The notes: generated from the sequence alone by a model not told the origin. A stretch of 64,000 nt of DNA from Paracoccus gahaiensis (GCF_005048225.1 NZ_SUNI01000009.1:1-64000), one strand, 5' to 3'; positions 1-7,935 are shown, counted from the first letter of the stretch. Program-made: numbers and translations.

Positions 1-2
1 TC

Positions 3-98
3 TACGGCACTACCGAGGTCGAGGTGCTCGCCTTCACTCCGTTCGGTGTCGAAAACCTGCTCGAGATGATCGCCATGGAACGCGACCATCAGATCTGA
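3..98 (+). CDS. C-terminal fragment of an unrecognised gene (5' end outside window)
   Basis: An open frame enters from the left edge and stops at TGA 96-98, giving about 31 residues that end in MERDHQI. It is followed by a gap, which is consistent with a real gene end. The fragment is too short to assign to a family. It may be an element gene or the last chromosomal gene before another module. Confidence 0.45.
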   Translation, partial: YGTTEVEVLAFTPFGVENLLEMIAMERDHQI

Positions 99-256
99 CG
101 TCACAGCGGCCTTCACCGGATGGATACTTGTGTCACCTCATCTAAGTGATCTGTAATTGCTCGCCGCGCCATAGTGCTTTTAAAATAATGCATTATAAGC
201 TGGCCCAAACGCAAAAATGTATCACCAAACGGCCGTAATGGAACGAAGGAGCCGGT

Positions 257-277
257 ATGTGTTTCGAAACACTCTAA
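257..277 (+). other. Possible six-codon leader peptide containing a 14-bp palindrome
   Basis: An AAGGAG ribosome site (246-251) sits five bases before ATG 257, opening a six-codon frame (MCFETL) that stops at 275-277. The same bases hold a perfect palindrome, GTGTTTCGAAACAC (259-272). It lies about 120 bases upstream of the HNH gene. It could be an attenuator-like leader, an operator, or chance. The rest of 99-398 shows nothing else I can support. Confidence 0.25.
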
Positions 278-398
278 CCGATTATCTTCTTCCCGCTGGG
301 CGATAACTCCTGTGCGGCCACAAAAGTCGATAAATCAAGCAACAACAAAAAACTTCAAGTTGCAATATGATCATGTCGCGAAAAATGAACGAAACCTC

Positions 399-950
399 AT
401 GACGAACAACATTGAAAATAAGAGCCCGCGTCTTCAGCCTTCCAGCCTCCATGATTGGCTATTGTATGACCGCCAGACCGGAAGGTTTACTTGGAAGATT
501 ATGGGAAGAGAGTGGTTCGACACTGAACGTCAACAAGCTAACAGAAACAAGCGTTGTGCGGGCAAAGCAGCATTCACGTCGGCACAATCGAAAGGTCACC
601 TTTGTGCAGAGATAAGAGGGCGAACTTACCTAGCTCATCAAGTGGCTTGGGCGCTGGAATATGGATACTGGCCTCCTGAAGATATCGACCACATCAACGG
701 TGACCCAAGTGATAATAGAATCAACAATCTTCGTGCGGTGTCCCGGTCTATTAATGCCAAGAACAGGCGCGGCACACGGCAGAATAGCAATATCATGATC
801 ACAGCATCCGGCTCCTTTAAGGTAAAAATACAGATCAACGGAAAAAGCATCTCCAAGACGTTTCACACCGAGCCTGAAGCGTTTTCTTTCCGAGATCAGA
901 CGTGGGCAGCCAACGGTTTCACGCCGAGACATGGGAGGCTTACTATCTAA
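399..950 (+). CDS. HNH endonuclease of phage/homing type
   Basis: This 183-residue protein carries the typical phage HNH core: a histidine in the segment YLAHQVAWALEYG, then DHINGDPSDNRINNLR, where the DH..N pair and following N/L/R residues match the HNH_3 family. The C-terminal part (KVKIQINGKSISKTF) resembles the AP2-like DNA-binding repeat often found behind such nucleases. Expected action is single- or double-strand DNA cleavage, either as a free-standing homing enzyme or in phage DNA processing. I chose ATG 399 because the protein aligns with the family from there; a GTG at 312 would add 29 residues without family character. The ribosome site is weak. It stands alone in the island. Confidence 0.8.
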   Translation: MTNNIENKSPRLQPSSLHDWLLYDRQTGRFTWKIMGREWFDTERQQANRNKRCAGKAAFTSAQSKGHLCAEIRGRTYLAHQVAWALEYGYWPPEDIDHINGDPSDNRINNLRAVSRSINAKNRRGTRQNSNIMITASGSFKVKIQINGKSISKTFHTEPEAFSFRDQTWAANGFTPRHGRLTI

Positions 951-1004
951 CGCAACAACCTAAAGCTCCTACTGTTAGCTTTACCATTTAGGGTGACGCA
1001 GTTT

Positions 1005-1047
1005 GGTCCCATACTGCAGTAGAGCTAGGCCGCTGAAGTATGGGACC
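1005..1047 (+). terminator. Inverted repeat with T-run after the HNH gene
   Basis: GGTCCCATACT (1005-1015) is repeated in perfect inverted form at 1037-1047, followed by TTTT. The 11-bp stem and T-run suit a factor-independent terminator of the HNH gene. The loop of 21 bases is long for a terminator, so a recombinase or regulator site is an alternative. Confidence 0.5.
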
Positions 1048-1643
1048 TTTTACTAAATCAATGTTGATAACTATTTCATTCGCCATGCCCATATCGAGCG
1101 GTGTAGCTGCAAGCTGATGATACAGAGAGCTTTGGGGCTTTGGCTTTTAATGATGCTTAACCCAACCCCTCTTGGATATGTCTAATGCAAGCTAGGGCTA
1201 GATAATAATATAAATATCTCCTAAGCTTACAAGCATGAACCCCAAGAACTCCACTGGTCTACTCCACATGAGTACCCTTTGAGTATATGAACCTTGGGTT
1301 TCAACCTACGTCCGTTTGGTGATACAAAGCTCCTCCTTTGGACTGTATATAAATCAAGTACTTAAGCGTCTCAATTCCCACGTGCCTTTGATTTCATTAA
1401 GTAATTTTCAGCGTTGCTTTCCTTTGGACTGAGTGTCGATGAACGGACATCAAGAACCATAACGCGAGCACTAACTTGGGGAAGTTTGCATAACGCCCAG
1501 ACAGGCTCAAGGAGCGCTCAGAGACGGCATCAAGTTCTTCCCTCGGGAGCTGGCGCCCAAAATACGCTACCGCCCTGTACGGGCTTCCTGTTGCCTCTGT
1601 GAGCCGATATCATCAGAGGCAACTCGTATAGGAACAGAGCGGC
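1048..1643. other. Intergenic stretch with a hairpin cluster near its right end
   Basis: I see no convincing gene here. One open frame at 1414-1602 has a TTG start without a good ribosome site and no family resemblance. The notable structure is at 1572-1623: a small GCCC/GGGC hairpin (1572-1584) followed by a perfect 10-bp inverted repeat, GTTGCCTCTG (1590-1599) and CAGAGGCAAC (1614-1623), ending 20 bases before the small gene at 1644. It could end a transcript from the left or fold in the leader of the next gene. Confidence 0.35.
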
Positions 1644-1865
1644 ATGGTATCCAAAAGGCAGACGTGGCGTCAGCAGTTATCTACTTGGTGGCACGGAGAA
1701 CTTAAGGTTTGGGACATTCCAGGGGTTATAGGCTTCCACACTAAGCGTCATTGGACTTCTGCATTGGCTCATCGCGTCGTGCGCTTCTACATGAAGCACT
1801 GGCAGTGGGTGTGGTCTACCTTGATCGCTCTTGTAGCACTGTGGCTCTCTGTCAAAGCGCTGTGA
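1644..1865 (+). CDS. Small unrecognised protein with one C-terminal membrane helix
   Basis: The frame encodes 73 residues, basic and aromatic in the first two thirds, then one hydrophobic segment near the C-terminus (WSTLIALVALWLSV). An AGGA sits ten bases before ATG 1644. Tail-anchored small membrane proteins of this kind are common in prophages and islands, where some act as holin-like or toxin components, but I do not recognise this one and assign no function. It lies alone between hairpins on the left and the serine recombinase on the right. Confidence 0.45.
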   Translation: MVSKRQTWRQQLSTWWHGELKVWDIPGVIGFHTKRHWTSALAHRVVRFYMKHWQWVWSTLIALVALWLSVKAL

Positions 1866-2103
1866 GCCCCAGCAACAACAACAATAATAATAATAGCGCT
1901 TAAGCCTCCTGTTTTTTGAACTCTCTTCAGAAAACCCCCCACCCCCCTTTGGGACCCCTATCCGTTTGATCTGGCGATCGAAGGTTTAGAGCACCAACTT
2001 GGCCCTGTATTGTTCTCAAGAAGCGCGAAAAGATCCATAACGACGCGCTACCTCTGCCACTAGGTCCTGCCCGTGTGGCACTGAACAGTGGGTGTAATTT
2101 AAG
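1866..2103. other. Intergenic, simple-sequence tract only
   Basis: It begins with a short CAA/AAT trinucleotide tract (about 1871-1893) and a C-rich run near 1935-1950. I see no gene. Confidence 0.3.
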
Positions 2104-2170
2104 CTGCCAATGGAATGGGTTTTGCCTTTTGGCAGTCCTTCCGTCCGTTCGTCTTAAACTCTATTGGCAG
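2104..2170. repeat. Three CTGCCAA/TTGGCAG elements ahead of the serine recombinase
   Basis: CTGCCAA occurs at 2104-2110 and its complement TTGGCAG at 2129-2135 and 2164-2170, all within 80 bases upstream of the recombinase start at 2181. Resolvases of the Tn3 type bind multiple subsites next to their own gene, so these are candidate binding sites. This is inference from position and repetition only. Confidence 0.35.
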
Positions 2171-2180
2171 GAGACTTACC

Positions 2181-2735
2181 ATGACAGCAATTGTCGGATA
2201 TGCGCGGACTAGTACGCTTGAGCAGGTGGCAGGCTTTGAAGCGCAACTGCGGGAACTCACTGCGGCAGGATGCACAAAGCTCTATCAGGAGCAAGTCAGT
2301 TCGGTTGCTAAGCGACAGCAGCTTGAGGCGTGCCTCGATTACCTGAGAGACGGTGACACGCTGATTGTCACAAAGCTGGACCGTCTGGCTCGGAACGTAT
2401 CTCACCTGGGGCAGCTTTTAGCTGCTCTCAAGAATAAGGGCGTGAGCCTTCGCATTCTTGATCTTGGTCTGGACACCAGTACCCCGACCGGTGAACTGAT
2501 CCTTAACATGATGGGGGCCGTGGCTCAGTTTGAACGGCAGATGATGTTGGAGCGGCAACGGGAGGGGATCGTCAAGGCGAAGTCTGAGGGCAGGTACAAG
2601 GGTCGAGCACCAACGGCTATGAGGCAGGCCCTGAGAGCCCGTGAGATGGCCGCTGAGGGCCTTCGAAGATCCGAGATAGCCGTAGCGCTAGGCATCTCCG
2701 AGAGGTCTGTCTACAGAGTGCTGCAGGGCATCTAA
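2181..2735 (+). CDS. Serine recombinase, resolvase/invertase family
   Basis: This 184-residue protein has the full architecture of a small serine recombinase. The N-terminal catalytic domain opens with IVGYARTST, where Ser11 is the expected nucleophile; the conserved LDRLARN segment and the GELILNMMGAVAQFER helix follow. A short C-terminal helix-turn-helix (RRSEIAVALGISERSVYRVL) would bind the crossover site. Such enzymes resolve cointegrates or invert segments. ATG 2181 is preceded by GGCAGGAGA. No transposase is present beside it, so it may act on the element itself (multimer resolution or inversion) rather than belong to a transposon. Confidence 0.9.
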   Translation: MTAIVGYARTSTLEQVAGFEAQLRELTAAGCTKLYQEQVSSVAKRQQLEACLDYLRDGDTLIVTKLDRLARNVSHLGQLLAALKNKGVSLRILDLGLDTSTPTGELILNMMGAVAQFERQMMLERQREGIVKAKSEGRYKGRAPTAMRQALRAREMAAEGLRRSEIAVALGISERSVYRVLQGI

Positions 2736-2781
2736 GTGAGTGAAAGCCGCAGCTTATGCAAACCACATAAGATCGAAGCCT

Positions 2782-3405
2782 TTATCCTCCTACAGCACCA
2801 ACGACCACCAAGGCAGTGGCAAAAAGCACGCCAAGAGAGGAAGCTATCTGTAGCAAGACCCTCTTGGCGTAGTACATGATAATCCGACATTGGTACCTAA
2901 TTCGCGCCTTGCTGAAAAATTTTTGGTTTCTAGAGTTCTCCTTATCGACGTAGAGCTGATAGTCCTCGCTGCTATGATTGACTTTTGCAGCTCGCAATGA
3001 AGTGGAATAAGAAGCGATTAGGCTTGTCGCCAATGTCCGATCACCCGTTAAGCAAGCGAGATCCAGTTCATCAGCCAGTCGTAGAGCACTATCTGCGCTC
3101 TCTAGAAATGTATTAGCTCTTACTGAGCGCGCGGAAGCGTGATCCAAAATAGTCATACATAGCAATGTGATTGACGCCATCACCGACGTAAATGATAGGA
3201 GGGTTTTCTGCTCATCAGATAGAGCTGACGGATAAAATTGAACGAATATCACCCAGCCCGTCAAGTACACAGTCATCAAAACAGAGATTATCAGATTGAT
3301 GTACTCAATGTTGGAAAGGCGCTCTGACAGATCAAAGCGGACGTAGGCGGTGACCTTCATCTTGCGACTGCGGCTCTTATAATACTCAGCTTCATCAGGA
3401 GACAT
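2782..3405 (-). CDS. SLATT-type membrane effector partnered with a reverse transcriptase
   Basis: The product is about 207 residues. An N-terminal basic helix (SRSRKMKVTAYVRFDLSERL) is followed by two close membrane helices (NLIISVLMTVYLTGWVIFV and LLSFTSVMASITLLCMTIL), a long soluble helical part, and a third hydrophobic segment at the C-terminus. Basic N-terminus, two-helix hairpin and helical tail are the SLATT layout (SMODS- and SLOG-associated two-TM effector), proposed in published comparative genomics to form pores in nucleotide- or RT-linked conflict systems. The start lies inside the 3' end of the RT gene: ATG 3405 overlaps it by 11 bases, while ATG 3429 or GTG 3435 would overlap by about 35-41. 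Translational coupling to the RT is likely. Family assignment is from pattern, without a profile search. Confidence 0.7.
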   Translation of the reverse strand: MSPDEAEYYKSRSRKMKVTAYVRFDLSERLSNIEYINLIISVLMTVYLTGWVIFVQFYPSALSDEQKTLLSFTSVMASITLLCMTILDHASARSVRANTFLESADSALRLADELDLACLTGDRTLATSLIASYSTSLRAAKVNHSSEDYQLYVDKENSRNQKFFSKARIRYQCRIIMYYAKRVLLQIASSLGVLFATALVVVGAVGG

Positions 3406-4906
3406 TTGTATAATTTCCCCAGCCACCATCCACACCTAAATGCCCATAATTGAGCCAAGATTTCCTGCCCGCTCGCCAAGCCACCGTGAAACTGGGAATT
3501 GTTACATCGAAGCGCCTTCCACTCCCCAAAAACCAACGGGTTGTTACCAAACTCGCCGGAGTAGGGATCGACCAATGCAGATGAGGATAAATGACGTTAA
3601 TCATCTTGAGACGCTCGCGCAGTGCACGGTGGATAGCCCAAACGAGCCAGCCGTCTAACTCGGCGAATTGCTCGACCCTTCCCACTAGGCAGTAATACGA
3701 CAAGTCCCCCGGCATCTTCTTCAGTCGGTACCTACCGTCGAGGTAGGAATGCACTTGATGATCTTTCAAGTTTCCGTAAAGCATACGACGGAGCTCATAA
3801 ATGCACGACACAAGATCCCAGTCGATCCCCCGCCTACCAAGCCGTGCCCTTGAAAGCAGCCCATATCGTTTTGGGTAGAGAAGTAGGTGTCGATAAATGA
3901 TCTTTGAACACCGACGCTTTAGAGCTCCAACGGCACGGTCTGATAGCTTGATTGAATTTTTGGACATGGAGTACCCAAGAAAGTCAACCGTATTGGACGT
4001 ACGCATCTCCGAGATGCGGTCTGAAAGGATGCTGATTCCTGAGGCTTTCTCTGTATTAACCTTTACACGCGTCGCCTTGGTAAAGTCCGAATAAGCATCA
4101 GTTCCGATTATAGCATCTTCATATGAATAACTAATGACGATACTATCATCTGAGTAACGGATATAGTTTCCATTTCTCTTGTCGAGAGCTTCGTCTAAAT
4201 AGGTTCCTACGGCGTTCGCCAAGAAAAGGGAGATAGAATTCCCCTGAGGGAACCCAACTCCTCTACGTCCTGATCCGTCCGGCGCGATGAACTCATGATT
4301 TATGATACTTTCAATAACGGTCCGCTCAAATCTAGTGATATTAAACTTACGAGATCCGAGAATTTCGTTCGAGATAAAAGCATGATCAACACTGCCAAAG
4401 TAATCTTGGAAGTCATACTTGCTAACGAATACCTTCTCAGATTTCATGAAGCTGGAAAGACGTACAATTGCATCAATTGCAGACATGCCCGGCCGAAACG
4501 CATAACTATTGGAAGAAAAAATCTTCGAATTCCGCTCCCGAAGTGCTTCACTCAGTAGGCCACAAATTGCGGCATCGGGAATGGCGAAGCTATCGACGGT
4601 TCGTCTTTGGCCATTCTCTTTCGGGATGTAGAAGCGCCTGGAAGGGACTGCCGCGTAGGTTCCGCTTCTTATTGAACGAATAATCCCCGAGGAAAGAAAC
4701 CGCGCATGTTTAATGCAGTACCTTGGATCAAACTGGTTGTGGCTGGACCAGGCATTCGGTTCATCAAGAGGCTTGTAGACAGACGAGCGGCCTGACCTCT
4801 TTAGGCCGTTCTGAAATGCCGTATACCTTTTCCGCTCTTTCTTGCGCCAATCCGCCAGCCTATTTTTCGCTTCAGCGATTATACGATCTTCTAGAATTCG
4901 TTCCAA
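3395..4906 (-). CDS. Reverse transcriptase of the defence (UG/DRT-like) kind
   Basis: This 503-residue protein has the RT motifs in order: fingers RFYIPKENGQRRTVDSFAIP (91-110), YAFRPGMSAIDAI (135-147), palm A KYDFQDYFGSVDH with Asp165, motif B VGFPQGNSISLFLAN (217-231), catalytic YSDD (251-254, in place of YADD), and FLGY (309-312). A C-terminal region of about 190 residues includes ELRRMLYG and LDGWLVWAIHRAL. It lacks the maturase and endonuclease domains of group II introns, and no intron or msr/msd is obvious. The start is TTG 4906 with GAGG just upstream. It heads a two-gene operon with the SLATT gene and lies downstream of the integrase on the same strand, in AT-rich DNA. A role in phage defence is inferred from partner and location. 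Confidence 0.85.
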   Translation of the reverse strand: MERILEDRIIAEAKNRLADWRKKERKRYTAFQNGLKRSGRSSVYKPLDEPNAWSSHNQFDPRYCIKHARFLSSGIIRSIRSGTYAAVPSRRFYIPKENGQRRTVDSFAIPDAAICGLLSEALRERNSKIFSSNSYAFRPGMSAIDAIVRLSSFMKSEKVFVSKYDFQDYFGSVDHAFISNEILGSRKFNITRFERTVIESIINHEFIAPDGSGRRGVGFPQGNSISLFLANAVGTYLDEALDKRNGNYIRYSDDSIVISYSYEDAIIGTDAYSDFTKATRVKVNTEKASGISILSDRISEMRTSNTVDFLGYSMSKNSIKLSDRAVGALKRRCSKIIYRHLLLYPKRYGLLSRARLGRRGIDWDLVSCIYELRRMLYGNLKDHQVHSYLDGRYRLKKMPGDLSYYCLVGRVEQFAELDGWLVWAIHRALRERLKMINVIYPHLHWSIPTPASLVTTRWFLGSGRRFDVTIPSFTVAWRAGRKSWLNYGHLGVDGGWGNYTNVS

Positions 4907-5012
4907 GGTGGCCTCAATAGGGTCGCCAGTAAGCAGCTATAGTATGTTTCGTTTCCAAGGCGCAGGATCTTGGGGATACTGCTGCAGAGAGACGCTGCTA
5001 CCTACTGACTAG

Positions 5013-5043
5013 CGCTTCACGCACCTCGTGCGAAGGTGAAGCG
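5013..5043 (-). ncRNA. Nested hairpin between integrase and RT genes (terminator or RT-associated RNA)
   Basis: CGCTTCAC (5013-5020) pairs with GTGAAGCG (5036-5043), and inside this GCAC (5021-5024) pairs with GTGC (5028-5031) around CTC. No T-run follows on the minus strand, so it is a poor terminator. The whole 4907-5082 gap is about 175 bases, room for a small structured RNA of the kind that retron and some other defence RTs use as template or cofactor. Only the hairpin is seen; the RNA role is a guess. Confidence 0.3.
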
Positions 5044-5082
5044 GGCTCTGGAGGTTGTCAAGATGTCGGTGATCTTGAAGGG

Positions 5083-6408
5083 TTACAGCGGAGCGATCTT
5101 CAGCATCGCCTCATGCAGCCGCGCCAAGCTGAACCCTTGCCCGTACCCTTCGCTGACCCCTTGAGACTTCCAGCCGCCAATCTGCTCACGTACATCCTTG
5201 GGCACCCCAGCGTCCCTCAAGCGGTCCACAAGAGTGTGCCTGAAGCTGTGAAGCCCCTGCCCCACCTTTGCCAGACCATTGTCCTTCAGCCACTTGTTCA
5301 TGGCCGCTGAGGCACTGTTGGGGTTGAACGTCCCTCCGGGCTTACGGGGCTGGAAGACAGGGAACAGATGCTCACCCGCTGTGGTCATGGCCCGCTGTGC
5401 CGCCCATAGAGCTTCCCCAACCAGAGGGACCTGCCGTTCAGATTGGGCATTCTTCAGCCTGCGATTGATGTTTGGTCGGATCACGATGTGGGGCACGTCA
5501 CCTGTCAGGATCACGTCATCCTTACGCAAGCCGACTATCTCAGCCTGCCGGGCTCCTGTGTCTGACATCATGGCAATGGCCCAGCGCCGCTCATCGTCCA
5601 TAACCCTGCATTGCCGCCAGATGGCCTGTAGCTCGTACAGTGCATAGGGCAGCCGCTCATGGGGCTTATCAGAGCCCTTCCCAGCGATCGTCAGGCTTTC
5701 AAAGGGATTCGGGATACCAAGCTCAAACTCCCTGATCGCCGTGTCGAACACCGGCTTGATCTGGTAGACGTACTTGGAAATTGTATCGGCAGTGATGCCC
5801 CGGTCCCTGAGCTTACCAACATAGGCATTGGCCTGTTCCCGGCGCACATCCTTGATGATCGCATCCCCGGTAATGCCCATCAGCACCGACCAAGCTCGGT
5901 CGAACTGCTGTTGCGCCGTCTTGTTTCTCGGACCTTTGCCCAGCTCTATGTGCTTGTCCTTGGCATCGCTCAAGGTCCGGGGGATGGCTTTCCCCATCAG
6001 CAGGTCAAGCGTCAGGCTACTTTGGGGGCTTGGTGCTGGGTGTTCTTCGAAGGGCTCAAAAGGCCCACCCGTCAGAGCTTCAATGAAACGGTCGATAAGC
6101 GGATTGTCTGGATAGCGCAGTCCATCACCGGGCTTTAGCCCAGCGGCCTCAAGGCGGCCCAAGGCTGCCTTCGGATCGACGCCTTCGACGTGGCCGCTGC
6201 TGAGGTGATTGTCCCATAGCGCATCCTGCCGTTTGGCATGATCGTTGGCCCGCTTGGCTGCCTCTATCTGATCGCCTGTTTTTAGAGAGAAATACAAGAC
6301 CGACTGAGGCCTACCTTTAGCGTCCCGGTGCAAACCCTCGCAGCCCACGCTAACGCGACGCCTGAAATACCAGACGTTGCCCTTCTTCTGGATGTACTTC
6401 GCAGTCAA
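5083..6408 (-). CDS. Tyrosine recombinase/integrase of the island
   Basis: This 441-residue integrase carries an N-terminal arm-type segment ([15 protein letters not shown]) of the short phage-integrase kind, a SAM-like core-binding domain in the middle, and a C-terminal catalytic domain. Visible catalytic residues are Arg in [14 protein letters not shown], the HSFRH box, Trp in [14 protein letters not shown] and the Tyr of that same segment. The best start is TTG 6408, with AGGGG eight bases upstream; a GTG at 6441 would add eleven hydrophobic residues. It lies beside the 3' end of tRNA-Ser(GGA) and is read away from it, as expected for the enzyme that inserted the element there. Confidence 0.92.
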   Translation of the reverse strand: MTAKYIQKKGNVWYFRRRVSVGCEGLHRDAKGRPQSVLYFSLKTGDQIEAAKRANDHAKRQDALWDNHLSSGHVEGVDPKAALGRLEAAGLKPGDGLRYPDNPLIDRFIEALTGGPFEPFEEHPAPSPQSSLTLDLLMGKAIPRTLSDAKDKHIELGKGPRNKTAQQQFDRAWSVLMGITGDAIIKDVRREQANAYVGKLRDRGITADTISKYVYQIKPVFDTAIREFELGIPNPFESLTIAGKGSDKPHERLPYALYELQAIWRQCRVMDDERRWAIAMMSDTGARQAEIVGLRKDDVILTGDVPHIVIRPNINRRLKNAQSERQVPLVGEALWAAQRAMTTAGEHLFPVFQPRKPGGTFNPNSASAAMNKWLKDNGLAKVGQGLHSFRHTLVDRLRDAGVPKDVREQIGGWKSQGVSEGYGQGFSLARLHEAMLKIAPL

Positions 6409-6522
6409 ACGAAAAGCCCCTGAGACGAACAGCAGAACCACAGTGTGTCACCTTATGTGTGACCTGCAGCTTGCTCAACTATCGTCTAAATCATTGTTAT
6501 TACAAGGGAAATGCAATGATTG

Positions 6523-6612
6523 TGGCGGAGCGAGAGGGATTCGAACCCTCGAGACGGTTCCCCGCCTACACACTTTCCAGGCGTGCGCCTTCGACCACTC
6601 GGCCACCGCTCC
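6523..6612 (-). tRNA. tRNA-Ser (anticodon GGA)
   Basis: Read on the minus strand the gene begins GGAGCGGTGGCCGAGTGG, has CTGGAAAG around the GGA anticodon, a long variable arm (class II, as in serine tRNAs), the T-arm GGTTCGAATCC and an encoded CCA end. The acceptor stem pairs throughout, with one G-T pair. Length is 90 bases. Its 3' end is the likely attachment site of the island on the left. Confidence 0.97.
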
Positions 6613-6657
6613 GTGGGGCGGGTCTAGCCTGCGCGGAACCGCTGTGCAAGCCGGATG

Positions 6658-7221
6658 TCACAGCTTCGAGACACGCTTCTGCAGCTCGGCCAGCTGGCGG
6701 CGGATCTCGGCCATGTCGCGGGCATCCTCGGCCTGCGGGGTGGGGGTGTCGTCGTCGCGCTCGGGGCCCGAGGCGCCGCCGCGCCAGCCTCCCATCATCG
6801 CCTTGAGGAACAGCTGCTGCTGGCGCTGCAGCGCGTCGAAACCCGGCATCTTGGCCATGGGATGGGGCAGCGCGGTCATGTTCTCCATCAGCTTCGACTG
6901 GCCCTCGCGCAGCATCTCGAAGCTGGCGGCCAGGAACTGCGGGACGACCGACTGCGCGTTGGTGGCATAGCTGCGCACCAGATCGGTCAGCACGTCCAGC
7001 GGCAGGACGTTCTCGCCCCGGCTCTCATGCTCGGCGATGATCTGCAGAAGATACTGACGCGTGAGGTCGTCGCCCGACTTGAGGTCGATGATCCTGACCT
7101 CGCGCCCCTCGCGGATGAAGCCGGCAATGTCCTCGAGCGTGACGTAATCGCTGGTTTCGGTGTTGTAGAGCCGGCGGCTGGCATAACGCTTGATCAGCAA
7201 CGGCGCAGTCGATGCGGCCAT
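6658..7221 (-). CDS. phaR: PhaR, PHB synthesis repressor
   Basis: The protein of about 187 residues starts [20 protein letters not shown], the conserved PHB/PHA accumulation regulator DNA-binding domain, and continues with [17 protein letters not shown] and the second PHB_acc domain ([29 protein letters not shown]). The C-terminal third is variable. PhaR binds DNA and PHB: free PhaR represses phaP and itself, and nascent polymer titrates it away. Two adjacent ATGs (7224 and 7221) follow AAGGA; the family start fits 7221. It lies downstream of phaP on the same strand, the usual Paracoccus order phaZ, phaC, phaP, phaR. Confidence 0.95.
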   Translation of the reverse strand: MAASTAPLLIKRYASRRLYNTETSDYVTLEDIAGFIREGREVRIIDLKSGDDLTRQYLLQIIAEHESRGENVLPLDVLTDLVRSYATNAQSVVPQFLAASFEMLREGQSKLMENMTALPHPMAKMPGFDALQRQQQLFLKAMMGGWRGGASGPERDDDTPTPQAEDARDMAEIRRQLAELQKRVSKL

Positions 7222-7308
7222 CATGAAGTCCTTGGATGCAGGGTGCCCCATGATGGGTGCTGCACCTGCAAAACGCAAAGGAAAAAAGCCGAATGCCGCA
7301 TGTGCGAA

Positions 7309-7330
7309 GGGGCGGCCCGAAAGCCGCCCC
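7309..7330 (-). terminator. Hairpin between phaP and phaR
   Basis: GGGGCGGC (7309-7316) and GCCGCCCC (7323-7330) form a perfect 8-bp stem with a six-base loop directly downstream of phaP. There is no clear T-run on the minus strand, so it may attenuate or stabilise the abundant phaP message rather than fully terminate. Confidence 0.45.
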
Positions 7331-7357
7331 CTGCCCGTCCGTCGAAATCCCGGAGGA

Positions 7358-7813
7358 TTACTTGGCTTCGGCGGCCGTCGCGGCCTTCTTGACGGCGGCC
7401 TGCGTGTCGCGGCCGGCCTTCTCGGCGACCTTCTGAGCGTCGGCAGCAATATCCTTGCCCGCGGTCAGCATCAGGTCGACGGTGTCCATCTGGACCTTCT
7501 TCGCGACTTCCGCATAGGCGGCCATGTGCTCGGCGGCCAGTTCGGCATAGGCCGAGGCGAAATCGCTCATGGCCTTGGCGTATTCCGAAGGCTCTTGCTT
7601 GGCCGAGGCCAGCTCGCCCATGCGGGCGATCGAGTCCTTGGCCCAGTTGGCCGAAATCTCGGTCGAGCGCTCGGCGGCGCTCAGCGCGACGCGGGTCAGC
7701 TTCTCGCCCAGCACGCCCTGCGACTTCATCGCTTCCTGCATCGAGCTGGTGTCGATGGGAAAGTTGGCCATCATGTCCTGCATCGTCTTCGTCATATCCG
7801 GGGTCTTCGCCAT
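7358..7813 (-). CDS. phaP: Phasin, PHB granule surface protein
   Basis: The 151-residue protein is almost entirely amphipathic helix rich in Ala, Met, Lys and Glu, ending in an alanine/lysine-rich tail (DTQAAVKKAATAAEAK). It matches alphaproteobacterial phasins in length, composition and place between phaC and phaR. Phasins coat the PHB granule and set its size. ATG 7813 has GAGGAG upstream. Two CTGC-N3-GCAG motifs lie 85-120 bases ahead of the start, matching the PhaR operator described for Paracoccus denitrificans phaP. Confidence 0.92.
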   Translation of the reverse strand: MAKTPDMTKTMQDMMANFPIDTSSMQEAMKSQGVLGEKLTRVALSAAERSTEISANWAKDSIARMGELASAKQEPSEYAKAMSDFASAYAELAAEHMAAYAEVAKKVQMDTVDLMLTAGKDIAADAQKVAEKAGRDTQAAVKKAATAAEAK

Positions 7814-7897
7814 GTCTTCACTCCTCAAAGATGCAGCGACCGAGAGACCAAGTGGGAACGTGTCGCCGCGTTCCATTCCTTGACGCCAATCTAAATG

Positions 7898-7935
7898 CTG
7901 CAGTGCAGCATTTCAAGCTTTTTTCTGCAGCGCAG
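7898..7935. promoter_or_regulatory. Two PhaR-type operators upstream of phaP
   Basis: CTGCAGTGCAG (7898-7908) and CTGCAGCGCAG (7925-7935) both fit the CTGC-N3-GCAG motif reported for Paracoccus PhaR. They are in the phaC-phaP gap, where the phaP promoter must lie. Confidence 0.8.

Larger units (their letters stand above)
1..6522. mobile_element. Integrative element in tRNA-Ser(GGA), left end not in window
   Basis: A tyrosine integrase gene starts about 115 bases from the 3' end of an intact tRNA-Ser gene, the usual arrangement for an element that integrates at a tRNA 3' end and rebuilds it. The stretch to the left is visibly richer in A and T than the rest of the window, has long gaps and small unrecognised genes, and carries an HNH nuclease, a serine recombinase and a reverse transcriptase operon. 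I looked for a second copy of the tRNA 3' end between 1 and 6522 and saw none, so the other attachment site should lie left of the window. Element type (prophage remnant, island or integrative conjugative element) cannot be told from this part. Confidence 0.75.

Noticed and set aside
1414..1602. 62-residue frame in the island gap
   Set aside because: TTG start without ribosome site, no hydrophobic or family pattern.
2753..2771. CTTATG/CATAAG hairpin between recombinase and SLATT genes
   Set aside because: Six-base stem without T-run; too weak to call a terminator.
3395..5082. Classical retron or group II intron
   Set aside because: No maturase or endonuclease domain, no msr/msd inverted pair clearly visible, and no intron ends; a defence-type RT fits better.
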